64,000 bases of DNA from Brachionus manjavacas (taxonomy: Eukaryota; Rotifera; Eurotatoria; Ploima; Brachionidae): NCBI GenBank assembly GCA_019054805.1, contig JAHQIY010000009.1:3879787-3943786 (forward strand). Reading direction: 5' to 3'. The notes beneath the pieces are model-generated. The model was not told the DNA's origin. It saw nothing but the letters and a program-made list of their open reading frames with translations, and searched no databases. Shown one piece after another: positions 21,784-34,300 of this stretch. Position 1 is the stretch's first letter. Every line of letters begins with the position of its first letter. The translations under genes were made by a program, and so were the position numbers.

Positions 21784-22233
21784 CTAAAGTCGCTTGAGAG
21801 GAAAAAGATTGACTACAATGATCTTTACATTGTCCAAGATGAAACGCAATCAATAATTGAAGCTGACCAAAAAGATAATGATGAAAATGTGATGCCAATA
21901 ACACCTGGATATCAGCCAAAAAATTTCAATGACGTAATATCCCAAATTAGCCCACAATACCTTAAAACTCCAGTTTTAGAAGAAGTTTTGGTAAGACGTT
22001 TAAACGATTTTCTACCACTTTGTCAGTCACCTGTCAATGTACGCTCAAATGATCAGAATGAGACTGAAACTTTTTTACAAACCAAAAATCAAATCAAGAG
22101 ATTTCCCGAATCTGATCCAAATGAAAAAGAGCTCACCGAAAAAGAATCAAAGAAACCATTAGTTGCCTTAGAAAATGAGGGTTATTTCAAAAATCTCGTC
22201 GTCAAAATACTAAAAAAATATTCAACCAAATAA
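21784..22233 (+). CDS. Unrecognised acidic open frame
   Basis: A frame opens right after an acceptor-like GTTTAG and reads LKSLERKKIDYNDLYIVQDE, with later VMPITPGYQPKNFNDVI and a Glu/Lys-rich end. It runs into LINE sequence at about 22190, where the frame no longer makes LINE sense. It could be a gene exon cut by the LINE, or an ORF1-type part of an element. No domain recognised. Confidence 0.25.
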   Translation, partial: LKSLERKKIDYNDLYIVQDETQSIIEADQKDNDENVMPITPGYQPKNFNDVISQISPQYLKTPVLEEVLVRRLNDFLPLCQSPVNVRSNDQNETETFLQTKNQIKRFPESDPNEKELTEKESKKPLVALENEGYFKNLVVKILKKYSTK

Positions 22234-23030
22234 CTGCAGAGTTAAGAATCAGTTTAAAAAGTTTTTGGAATCAAAACTGGTCTGATTTTATTAAAAAAAT
22301 TGGAAAAATCCGCTTTCAAGTAGACCATTCTGGAAAAAAATTAATAAGTTTCGATCTAAGAAAGAATCTGGATTAAAACCTACTTTAATCTCTAATAATA
22401 ATGAACTTAGAACTGATGAAGAAAAGGCTACCTTTTTGGTAAATTTCTTCAAAAAACTTTTAGTCCGAATAATGATCTAATTAATCCCCAAAAAGATAGA
22501 GAAAATGATAAATTTCTTGAGTTTTTTAATAAGGAAAATCAATGTAAATTTGATGAGCCTGTTTGTACTAAAGAGATTACATCAGCAATAAAAAGGTTAA
22601 AAGAGGAAGCAGCTTCGGGATCAGACCAAATTCATAACCTTATGTTAAAAAATTCCAATATTTTGAATCATGAGGCCTTTAATAAACTTAAATTCTTAAC
22701 TGTCTCGAATCGACTTTTTGAATTGAGTGAAAGATATGTAGCGAGAGGACTGGGTCATTCTGTTCCATTGGTTGTCAGACTGGTAGAGGAATATAAAGCG
22801 GGTTTTGAATCAAGGTATGTTGAATTCAAACTCCATCGTGTAATTGCTATCTTACTATTTCTTCTTTCTTTCCTGAACTGTTCAACACCTAATTTCTTTT
22901 CACATGTAATCCCTTACAATTTATCAATTTTTAATTTTCTTTTTATTGTATTTTTTATTTACATTTTTTTTTTTTTTAATCTGAAGGAGCTTTAGCTCGG
23001 CACAGACAATACAAATAAATAAATAATAAA
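22190..23030 (+). mobile_element. LINE copy A, internally deleted
   Basis: Starts in the linker after the endonuclease (ITAELRISLKSFWNQNWSDF), runs through DLINPQKDREND and LKEEAASGSDQIHNLMLKN at the start of the reverse transcriptase, then jumps directly to the 3' coding tail ([20 protein letters not shown], then GFESRYVEF). The RT catalytic core is missing. The 3' end reads GAAGGAGCTTTAGCTCGGCA followed by an AAATAAATAA tail. It shares blocks with the minus-strand LINE at 59.8-62.2 kb. Confidence 0.7.
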
Positions 23031-23334
23031 TTTTAAACATTTGAAACGAACTTCACAACACCAACTTAAATCTAATTTTTAGAAATAATTAGAAAACACT
23101 CTTTTAGTGTTAGAGATTCAGCTTCAAGGAGTTTGACATATCCAGTATAAAACATTGAGATCCCTGCTTTAAAATCCTACATACATACCATTTTTTTTTG
23201 TTCAAAAATGTCTTAGATGATTCACTCTCGTTATCTCATGACTGTTGACTTAAAAACATAGAAAAGTATCAAATAAATAAATAAATCACTTAATCAACAT
23301 TCTTATAAGAACTCAAAATCTAAATTTTCAAAAG

Positions 23335-24300
23335 CTCAAATAAGCTCAAAATTGTCCCGACATTTTTCTTCTTAATGAAATCAAAGTTGATTCTAGAGAA
23401 ATAAACTTTTACTTTAATTTTGAAAATTATACAATATTATTATTTTTGCTAAGGAATAGCTATTTTAGTAAAGGAAAGAATTGGAATTTAAACAAGATTA
23501 TTCATTTGATAAGTTTTCTGCAGAACTTCTTTGTATTGAGATAAGCTTAAAAAAATACACAATTTTTTGTTTTTAGTCTCTATAATCCACCAAATATTGA
23601 AAATTATTAACAAGCTCAACCTCTCAGTCCTCTCAAATCGTGATAAAACACCAACATATAAAAGATTTAAGACAGAATATTATGAAGTCCTTTGTGTTTT
23701 TTTGGAAGCAAAATGTTGTAACCGAAATTGTTTTCATTTACTTAATAAGATTCATCTCCTTGAAGAGTTTAATCTAAACATTCTCGGAAACTGATATCAA
23801 AAAAATACAAGTTATTCAAAATTCAGCAGTTCGATCTATCTTAAATCTTAACTATGATACCCCCTCCAATATTATGCCTCAAAAGGCTTCCAATAAACTT
23901 AAATTATATACAGTCATAATTGGCTTTTTGAGTTGAGTGAGAAATATGTCAAGGCATTCTGTTCCATTGGTTGTTAGATTGGTGTAATAAAATAGAAAAG
24001 GTTTTGAATCAAGATTTATCGAATTTACAAATCCTTTGTGTAATTGCTACCTAACAATTTTTTATTTTTTTCCGACTTTTCAAATATTTAAACATGTATC
24101 ACCTATTTCAACTAAACGTTTTTAATTTTTTTTTTCATTATTTCATCCTTTTTTTTTATCATAAAAAAAAAGTTTTATTTTAATTAACTTTATTTTTAAT
24201 TCATTTTTATTTTTTATTTTTTTCATATTTTGAAAGAGCATTAGCTCGGTAGAGATCCATTTCCAATTTACTAATAAATAAATTGGAAATGGATCTCGGC
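23335..24300 (+). mobile_element. LINE copy B, internally deleted
   Basis: The 5' part is endonuclease: CPDIFLLNEIKVDSREINFY, then AILVKERI and SLYNPPNIEN. It then jumps to the 3' tail (IQNSAVRSILNLNYDTPSNI, with VPLVVRLV and GFESRFIEF). The reverse transcriptase is gone. The 3' end reads GAAAGAGCATTAGCTCGGTAG, then a 19-bp hairpin. Confidence 0.65.
24252..24297. repeat. Perfect 19-bp hairpin at the LINE 3' end
   Basis: Arms 24252-24270 (GAGATCCATTTCCAATTTA) and 24279-24297 pair completely around an 8-base loop (CTAATAAA). It follows the GCATTAGCTCGG tail of LINE copy B. Confidence 0.6.
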
Positions 24301-24560
24301 TACTCATTGGATTTGGCTTGAAAATTCCGAAAACTCCGCATTTTAAACACAGAACTAAGTTAAAACTTTTAAAAAATTAATTGTTTTTTTCATTCAATTA
24401 AAATAGTCGGAAGTGACTTTGAAGGAAAGGTTTTTTACGTTGTCACATCCAACACTACTTTTTTTATTTTTTTATTAATATTTTATTCAAAAGCAGAAAA
24501 TAAATAACAAATGAAAAAAAAAATCAAAAATAAATAAAATGTTTATTTTAATAATCTTTG

Positions 24561-24566
24561 TTTATT
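24561..24566 (-). promoter_or_regulatory. Poly-A signal of the dynein gene
   Basis: AATAAA on the minus strand, 57 bases after the dynein stop codon. Confidence 0.5.
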
Positions 24567-24622
24567 ATATAGCTAGGATAATGAATAAAAAATTTAAATT
24601 TTAAAATCACACGAGCTAAAAC

Positions 24623-25381
24623 TTAGTCGTCTAATTGACATAGACCGACTACTCCACGATTAATCCAGTGAGATTCGTGTGTGTCTATGGGAATATTGAT
24701 TGTAAAAACATAATTACTTGAATGTCCAGTGGTGGACAGCTCTCCCCTTCGCAAACTTGTTTTGTATACAGGACATCTATAGGTATTTTTATCATCGGAC
24801 TTTTTCTCTGTGGGTACCAAATGCAAAATAGGTAGAGTATCGAAAAAAATTTTTGGAAACGACTCTCTTAGTAGTTGAGTCTTGGTGCACCATCGAGCTC
24901 CTTGTAAATGAATGCCATCAATGAATGCACCTTCAGCTGGCTTTACTCTCGGCTCAACGCTTTCATATTTAAAAAAGAATTCCAGCAAATCAATGGGTAT
25001 TTTGTGTTTTCGTGCATAGTTCTGCATTACGCCTGTTAAAAACGACTGGGTGAAATAGAAACCAGAAATCCAATAGACAATTGGTGAGCCACGGTCTATC
25101 CACATTTGGAAAAAATTCAGTCTCTTGCATAGATCGGTTATGTAATTTGCCAGCGGTTTCAACGACGGATATGACTTTGAGGCCCACAAGTCTGGTATTT
25201 TGTTCATCAAAATTGAATGAAAAATTTGCTCCAACTCCGGAGTAAGTAATATTTGTCCTTTGATTGCTTTTTTTACGTCATTTAAACTCTCTTTAATGCA
25301 CAACAGAAGATTATTGTATCGAACTAGTTCTTGAGTTAGTACTGTGTTCATTGATTCCGAATATGATACTGGATAAGATAT
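24623..25381 (-). CDS. Dynein exon 12: C-terminal domain and stop
   Basis: Encodes [31 protein letters not shown] [20 protein letters not shown], the [10 protein letters not shown] motif, [20 protein letters not shown] with NYVFTINIP, and ends at a stop after CQLDD. Standard C-terminus for this family. Acceptor TTAAG at 25382. Confidence 0.95.
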   Translation of the reverse strand: MSYPVSYSESMNTVLTQELVRYNNLLLCIKESLNDVKKAIKGQILLTPELEQIFHSILMNKIPDLWASKSYPSLKPLANYITDLCKRLNFFQMWIDRGSPIVYWISGFYFTQSFLTGVMQNYARKHKIPIDLLEFFFKYESVEPRVKPAEGAFIDGIHLQGARWCTKTQLLRESFPKIFFDTLPILHLVPTEKKSDDKNTYRCPVYKTSLRRGELSTTGHSSNYVFTINIPIDTHESHWINRGVVGLCQLDD

Positions 25382-28300
25382 CTTAAAGTAAAAAAATTTT
25401 TCTAGTGCTGTTTCTATTTTAAAATTCATGAACAACTTAAAAAATTGAGCTTTAGATTTTTTGTGCAAAATTGAGGTTTTTTATCTTTTGAGTGAATTTA
25501 TTTAAAATTAATTAATCTAAATTTGTTAATCTTATTTTTTTTTATTTTTTAATATAACTTGTGTCTAAATAAATAAAAAAATTTCAAATCCACATCCACT
25601 TTTTGTGTGTATCAATTTTTGTTTATTTATCCATAAAATGTGTGAAAATAAACGCTACCTTATCTTTTAGGCAACTTTTTTTTCTAGTTTTTTTTTCTAA
25701 AAACAATAAAATGATTTTGTCAAACCTTTGGATTTTCTTCACCATTTGTTGATGAACTATTTACTTGTTTTTATTTATAACATTTATTTATTTGTTTTTT
25801 TTTCAGAAAGATTTTAGTTTTAATTTTTTAAAATAATGCACAAAAATGTTAGAAAAGACAAGAATATGAAAATGAAAAAATTGTGAAATTATTTTCAGTT
25901 TGGCAGTTCGTCTTTGTTTTTTTTCATTCATTCCTTTTTGATCAAAATTTATTCTGAATTAATTGACTATTAAATAGTGATATAAGATTTTAGCAAGAAT
26001 TAAGTGAACATAATTGCTGGATTCAAAAAATTATCAAATTAAGATAAAAAAATAGCATGTTGAAGTTTATGAAAAGAAAAGGTATTTTTATCAATTTTTT
26101 AATAATAAATGACTAAACTTTATAAAACATTATTTTTTTAATCAATAAATAGATAGAAAATTAAATGAATTTTTATCTGAAGTAAATTGAACACTTAATC
26201 AATATTTTGAAATTTTACAAGACAAAATTTAACTTTGTCTCGCCGTAATATAATTTAATTTATATTTAAATATTTTTTAATTTTCGACTAACGATCTAAT
26301 TAAAAAAACATGAATTCGTATATGAAATCGATTACTGGGCTAATTTAGAAATCAATAGACTTTACACATGAGAAGAAGAAATCAATCTTATTTTTATTAA
26401 TTGATTGTTAGGTTTATTGACAAAATAAACTTTACATTCTTCTAACCCATTATGTTTTGTTTTTTTACTAGTAATTTTGTAAATTTGCTTTTCAAGTAGT
26501 AATTATGCAAAACAATTCTTTTAGTTTCAGTAATATACTAAAACTTAAAGAATGGTCAATCCAGAGCCATCAAATGAATATCTTCCTATTGATGATATTA
26601 TAGATAAAGCTAATTCGTTGTTAGTATAAGAAATAATGCACGTGAAAATCAAAAAAAACAAGCACAAAAAATGTTGACAAAAAGTAAGAAATATATTCCA
26701 GAAGCTTGCTTGGTGGTCAATGTATGACAAATCAATGTGGTTGCAAAAATTCCCAGTTGTTATGTAACTCAAGATGTCATGGAGGGAATTCAAGCTGCAA
26801 CAAACAAATAAATTTTTGATTACACTATTTCAATAATTTACTAAAAAGATTCCAGTAAATTACTAAAACTCAAAGGGAAAAATATTTTTTTTTATTTTGA
26901 AAATATACGTTTCTACTCAGTAATTTACTAAACATGTTTCAGTAAAACTTGTTACATTTTTACTATTAAACCAATAAATTTGTAAATTTACGTGTTTTTG
27001 AAATTTACGGTAACATATATAAAGCTCTACTTCTCTTTCTTTTAATATTTAAATAAACAAAAGCCAAGATATTTTATTTTTAAATATCTTTTTATCTGAA
27101 ATAATATAAATTGACTTTTAGTATTCAGAAAAGATAAGTAATTAATTTTTTTATTTTTGGCAAATAAACTAAATTTATTTGATTAAATAATTGTGTGTGT
27201 AGAGATATTTTTTGTTTGTTATGTCAATAAAAATTAAATTTTGTGCGAAAATGTGTTTTTTGATTTTTAAGTAGTCAATTCTAACTGGATCTTAGCTCGA
27301 GCTAAAATTTATTTTCCAAAATAAAAAAATAAACCAATTTTTCTTACTTGAATTGATTTGATGTCAAACTCTTTGGGTAATTTTTTTAAAATGTCTTTAA
27401 TAATTTCATCTATAAAGTCCTGATTTGAACTTCGATTTGTCGGGTTATTTCTAGGCAAAGTCAACAAAACACCATCAAATAACTGCTGTGTTTCTTTAAA
27501 GTTACGAGTCAACTCTGCATTTGAACTAAGACCAAATGCTTCTGGTGGTGTACTTGTCGGCAAGGAACGTATATAGTCAATAAATGCGTCATACGTATAC
27601 TCTTTAGGTACATGGTACTTTTCCAAACCAAAATAGCTATAATTTTCATTGTCTATCACATTATGACAGTAGAAAATATTCAATAGAGAATTAATTAAAC
27701 GTCTGTCATGAACGTCTGTCACTCTACCTCCATAGTTGCATTCACCAGTTAAATAAGTCAAAGCGTCAAATTGAACTTTTTCATATGAATCCATGTAAAA
27801 ATTAAGCTGACGCATTGATATATGCAAATCTGACTCGTTGAATTCGTATGGAATATTCCAGCCGAGTGGACCGAACTTTTTGCGCTCTTCAACAACTACA
27901 TGAAAAAAGCATAAGCTGAAAAGCAACTTTTTCCACTTTATTTCATTTGTTTCGCAAGAATTAAAAAAGTTTGGATCCGCAATAGGATCGTTAACAAAAG
28001 TCTTTAACAAATTTGATCTCAGACCTTTGGGTGGCTCATTGGTTATTTTAATTGAATTTTCTAAAACTGTTAATGGAAAATCAGCACTTGAATAAGTTGT
28101 CAACCAAAGTCTAAAACCAGCATTGAGACTTTCTTTTTGTTGACCAAGCTAATAAATGAAAAATTTTACCAAATGAAATCTTATAATGGTGCTCCTGTTT
28201 TCTACTAAAAAAATATTTTAAGTAAAATCAGGGATACAAAAACGAATTTATTTTTTATGATTTTTGTTATTGCTCTGTTAAAAGCATGAAATCCTCGGAA

Positions 28301-31300
28301 AATTATCAAAAATGTGAAATATTATTCTACAATACCTGAATTGTCAAAAAGAAAATTATTTAAAATTCTTCAGATTATTTTTATATAAAATCACAAAATA
28401 ATAAAATAAAATTATTAATTCCTTAAATTGTTAATTTGTACTAAGTTAGTACTAAGCGATAGTAAAGCAAAAAAAAAGTGTCATTGAAATATACAAGTCC
28501 CTATTTTTGATGATTCCTTCAGAAATTTGTGGAATTTTACGTAAATTAACACTTTCACTTTCGTAATCTAACACTTTCTTACACACAAAATCTAAGTTTA
28601 TCAACTGATTTAACAGAAATAAAAGGAAATAGATGTGGTAATTAGTAAAAATGGTAGATCGTCAGGCAGTTAAACTCATTTTGTATTAAATGGAAAATTT
28701 CCTTTTTTGATTTTAAATTTAGAAAAAACTTAAAGGATTAAAATTTAATATTTTGAAATTTTGAAATTTTTACGGCATTGTGAAGTTCGTTTCAATTTAC
28801 TGTAATTGACTCAAATTTTACAATTTGTTACCTTTTGCAGAACAATTTTATCACTTCAAAAGTTATTAGAGTCTGCATGAATTAAAATGAATGAATTGAA
28901 AACAACTTCACAAAACCATTTTTACCATATTTTACCATTTCTTTCGGGAACTAATATATTTTTGCAAAAAATTACCGAAAATTACAACAAATATTGTAAT
29001 AAATTAAAAGATTTTGTTTGAAAAATAAAAAAAATTAAAAAGATTTATTTAAAATAAAAAAAATAGCAAAAATTGTCAATTTTTGGCTAAAATTGAATTT
29101 ATAATCAAAATACAAAATTTAAATTTATTTTTTCCATGAAAAATTTAAAATTTTTTTACTATTTAAATTTAAAGTAAAAAACGTATTCATTAAATAAAAA
29201 TATTGCCAAATATGTGTGGTGTAGCAACCGCAAGAGCAAAGCATGTTATGCTTTCTAAATAAAACATCAATTACAAATTTACAAATAATAATAAACTTAA
29301 AACTTTTTTAAAGAAACGGCCGTTTCCTTTTACTTATTTAGATTTAGCTCAGTGCAAAACATGAACATGCTCACGAACCCGACGGCGGCATCTTCGATTA
29401 TGTACGCGCAAGACCGATCCAGAAAACCCAACAACCCAAGAACTGGTATCGGTAAGAAGGAACAATGCGGATGGTGCGGTGGGAACTGCCAAAACATAGA
29501 AACTTGCAAAGCGTTTGGCAAATCCTGTCTAAACTGTGGCAAGCCAAACCATTTTGCATCAGTGTGTCGGAGTCCCAAAGCAGATAGGTCAGAGTCAAAA
29601 GCCAAAAAGTCTATCAGACAAATCAATCGCATGAACGAGCAGTACACATTAGATAGCTCAGAGTACGCCGAATCTCAAGATACAAACAGAATCAAAAGTA
29701 CGAACTGTTTGCCGTCCAGCATTAACCGAAGTCAAACGATGGACAACGTGCGACGATAGAAATGAACCAGACGAGGCTCTCATTTCTAATAGACACAGGC
29801 GCGGCCATCAACGTGATGAACCAACATACCATTATATCCACAAGAGGCCAGCACTTCAAAAGTGTAACACAGAATACTATGAATACACAGCAGGGTTAGC
29901 GCTACCAGTACTAGGCCAAAAAAAGCTTCTCCAAACTCGACATAAGAAAAGCCTTTCACTAGTTAGGGCTGGCCAAAGAATGAAGACACCTTCCCACAAT
30001 CACTCCCCACTGTGGACTCTAAAGGTATAAGCGACTTCATATGGGCATATCAAGTGCATCCGAAGAGTTCACAGAGGCGATCCGCAAGATGCTTGAAGAC
30101 ATCACAGGTCAAACAAACATGACCGATTTCATACTCATATTTGGAAAAACTGACGCAGAACACGACGAAACGCCGATAAAGCTACTCGAGCGACTCGAAG
30201 ACCGTGGAGTCACACTCAAAAATGTGAATTCAGCAACCGAGAACCCACATTCTTCGGACTTCAAATGTCAGCTGAAGGTATTAAACCAACAGACGATAAG
30301 TGTCAAGCCCTAAGAGAAGCCACTCCACCGTCAAACGTGAAGGAGCTTGGGTCACTTCTTGGTGTCATTCCATCCAACAGCCGTTTCATCCGCGACACAT
30401 GCTCAACCACGGAACCACTTTGGCGTCTTACCAAGAAAAACGCAAAATGGGAATGGACTGATGAGCGTGATTCGGCACTCCACAAGTTGAAAAAAATCAT
30501 AACAAACAAGTATATGGCTTATTTCAATAAGGAATGGCACACTGAACTGATAGTAGACTCCATTCCAGTTGGTCTAGGTGCAGTGTGCTCAGTGGTCCCG
30601 AACGAAGGTATAGCCAGTGTGATAAAGAAGCACTCGCAACCGTGTGGGCATGTGAAAAGTTCTGGCTATACCTCATCGGCTCGCACTTCAAACTCATCAC
30701 TGACAACCGAGCCGTTCAACTCTTCTTCAACAACAGTGCCAACAGACCACCAGCTAGGATAGAATGTTGGGCACAGAGACTCACTCAGTTTGACTTTCAA
30801 ATAATCCACAAGCCTGGTAGCACGAATGTAGCCGGCTACTTATCACGCCACCCAGTACTATGCAATCAGTCAAACCAAGATGATCAAAATGAAAACTACG
30901 TCAACCTGGTTGCTGATTTCCGAGACAAACTCACTCAGACAATGAACTCCAGTCATTGAAAGCATGTCTAGCACAGACGAACCGCAAAATTCCTTCACAA
31001 CTCAGCGTCGATGCCAAGATTGCGAACGAAATATGCCAAACAGAAGACGGTGTAATGCTAAAAGGAAGCCGCATAATCATACCAATAAGCTTACGGAAGA
31101 GAACAATACAGCTGGCGCACCAAGACATTGTCAAGACAAAGGCCTTACGCTCCAGAGAATGGTTCCCAAACATAGACCGAATGGTAGAGGACACAATCAT
31201 GTTTTGCATCATATGCCAAGCATTAATGAACAAAACTGAGTTTGCACCTCTTGTACCATCTGAAATGCCTGACGGACCATGGCAAGTCAGTGCAGATTTC

Positions 31301-34300
31301 TACGGCCAATGGCACACGGCTCCTACTACTTTGTCAACCACGACAGATATAGTAGATGGGTCGCCATAAACAAAATCATAGCAACATTATTCGCCCAAGT
31401 CAAAAAAGCTCTAGACCGACTCAACGGAGTCCTAGGATGGCCAATCAACTACGCCAAGCAAATAGGTTTTACGCATCAACGCATAACACCAAGATGGCCA
31501 AGAGCAAACGGTGAAGTTGAGAGCTTCATGAAGAACCTAGGCAAAGTGGTCAAAGCAGCAGAACTAGCCAGCAAAAACAAGGACCTGGAGCTAGAGTGTT
31601 TCCTAAGAACGTATAGAGAAACACCACACACCACGACCGGAGTAGCACCTTCCAGATTCTTATTCTTGCACGCACGAACGTCCGGCATTCCAGAGATAGT
31701 AAAGCTCGACTTTAACGAAATAAAGAAACTCCACGATCTTGCTAGAGCGAACGACCGCAAAACAAAAGAGAGAATGAAAAGGGAATATGATGAGCGTATG
31801 AGGATTCATGAGCCACAAATCGAAGTCGGAGTGAGAGTCTTAGTAATGACAGAACAAATCAAGAAATCAGACTCAAGATGGGACCCAGAACCCTAAACCG
31901 TGACAGCAATGAAAAGAACCATGGTCACAGCGAGTCAAAATGGACACATAGTCATCCGTAATTCCAGCTGCTCCAAGGCATACTATTCAGTTGATTACTC
32001 AGATCAACCAAAGTCCAGAAGTTACCATTACGACATGAACTTCAACCGTCCAATTCCCAGGTTTCCACACCACTAACTCCATCCAATGACACACACACGT
32101 CACCACAAACACACCAAGCCATTCTAGCTGCAACAAGCAGCAACCAAACTGGCAAAGGAAGGGTCTAACGACCGACCAAAGAAAAATCGAGGATGAGGGC
32201 CGAAAAACAAGCCGACAAGCAACCGACAAGCCAACCAGACAAACCCAGAGATCAGAAAGACTGAAGGCCAAGTCTTCAGCTTAAAGCCGAGGGAAGATGT
32301 GGTGTAGCAACCACAAGAGCAAAACAAGTTATGCTTTCTAAATAAAACATCAATTACAAATTTACAAATAATAAACTTAAAACTTTATTAAAGAAACGGC
32401 CGTTTCTTTTTACTTATTTAGATTTAATAAAGTATTCAATAAAAGAGAACCTCTTTTAATACACCCCTAAAACCCCTCTACACAGCTACAAAACATTATG
32501 TAACAGCTTAATGAGCATATGTAAAAAAAAAATTTAATTTTTAAATTAAAAAATAAGAAAATTTTCGAAAATTTTTGTAATACATCATTTTTAATGATAA
32601 ACTAATGCAAAAAACATAATAAATAAAAGATAAGGCCTTGCTGCAATTTTGCATTAAAATGCAGGTCATTAAAAAGTATTTTATTCAAATGCGAAATTTG
32701 ATTGCAGAATTTTCACAGAGCCTTATCTAAAATTTAGCATGTTTTTTGCATTAGTTAGCATTTTGCAGAGAGATTTAATCAAATAGCATTCAAAAGTTAT
32801 AAAAAAATACTTTATGATCTGATTTTTTTGATTCAAAACTTCAAGATGCAATAAAAAAATTCACGTTTAATTTAAATAAAATGAAAAAAATAATTATATA
32901 TTTTTGTTTGATTTATTTTTAATATTTTTCTTTAATTTAAAAATTACATTCAATGCCTACTATTTATAAACAAAACCATTTCTCTGCAAAAAACAAATAT
33001 ACAAAAAATACTTCGATTAGAAGAAAGACAATTTCGAAGAGAATTTCCGACTTTTTGTGAAAATTTTTTTTTTAAAATGATTTACAAAGAAGCAATAATA
33101 ATAAATAATGTAATTTTTTTTTACTAAATATTTTCCTCAAAAATATTATTAAGTGAAGTTTTTCTAATTTGAATTGACTCTTTATACTAAAAAACTATAT
33201 TAAATATTATCAATCACGTTATTAAAATTAAATGTATTTTTCCAAATTAAATTAACTATTAACTGTTTATGTTAGATGTTTTGAATATTTTACTTACAAT
33301 TTCACATGTGTGTTCAATTTCTTGTAAAAATGAGGCTGCCAGGTGACAATTCTGCAATACAATCCAATAACCATTTGCCATTCCTTCTTCGATGTTTCTT
33401 AAGGCAATGGGCCCCTGTCCCTGGCCTAAAGAAATTGTGCGTATGTTATCCTTCATGTCATATTCGTCTGCCAGCTTGTACATGTGTGACAAAGGATCGA
33501 CTCCAGGTGATAGAATGAAAATTATTGGTATATCTGGCCTTGAGTTTTTGAATATTTTTCCCAGAGCAAAAGTTGGCGGTTCTACGAACATGGCTCCCAA
33601 ATTGTCTACAACAAACTTCTGCGTTGCTGCAATTACTTTGTCCTGACGGAATATTTTGAGCAAAATGAGCTTTTTAAATTTTGATATTTGTTTCTCATAA
33701 GGAATTTTGTTATCTGGATTTTCCATAAAGTCTTTCCAGGCTTCTTCGTTTTTTCTTAAATGTTCGACAATTGATAAATTGGTCAGATCTTGGAATTTGT
33801 TCAATTCGATCCAAGTTTTATCAGGCAACCATTTTGGAAAAGGATTTGCAAAATAGTTTTCGATAGAAAGGCCGCCAGTTAGAAAAAATTTTAGTTCTAA
33901 ATCTTCTATTTCATCACTTGAAATTAAAAAATTTTGTTTTAATGATAAAGAATTTTTTAAAGATTAAATTGAATTACTTGGTTTTTAAGATTGTAGTGCA
34001 GAGCAAAAAAGAAAATAAAAACTTGTCTTTTTCAAATAGTGATTGGCAAATGTTTGTGTAAATCGAATAGGTAAAATGCGAATTCAAATTTCTAATGCGG
34101 ATATTTATTTCATTTGATTTCTCACTTGAATCAATTGACTTAAAAAATTTTAAATTAAAAATTAATTATGATCTTCAAATTTTATTCTGATTATTAATTT
34201 AATCGTACGGATTTAAGATCTTGAAACAAAAAAGATTAAGTGCAATTTTTAATATTTTTAAAAATTATGAATTTTGACTTTCTTTTTTATCTATTTTTAA

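Larger units (their letters stand above)
29215..32484 (+). mobile_element. Ty3/gypsy-like LTR retrotransposon, degenerate, in a dynein intron
   Basis: Two direct repeats flank the element: 29215 to about 29345 and 32298-32484. Both start TGTGGTGTAGCAACC; the right one ends CTCTACACA. The left LTR lacks its last 50 or so bases and the primer site. Between them plus-strand frames run gag zinc knuckle, protease, reverse transcriptase, RNase H and integrase, with frameshifts. The element is antisense to the dynein gene. Flanking target duplications were not evident. GC content is higher than the surroundings, which suggests a more recent or different origin. Confidence 0.85.
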
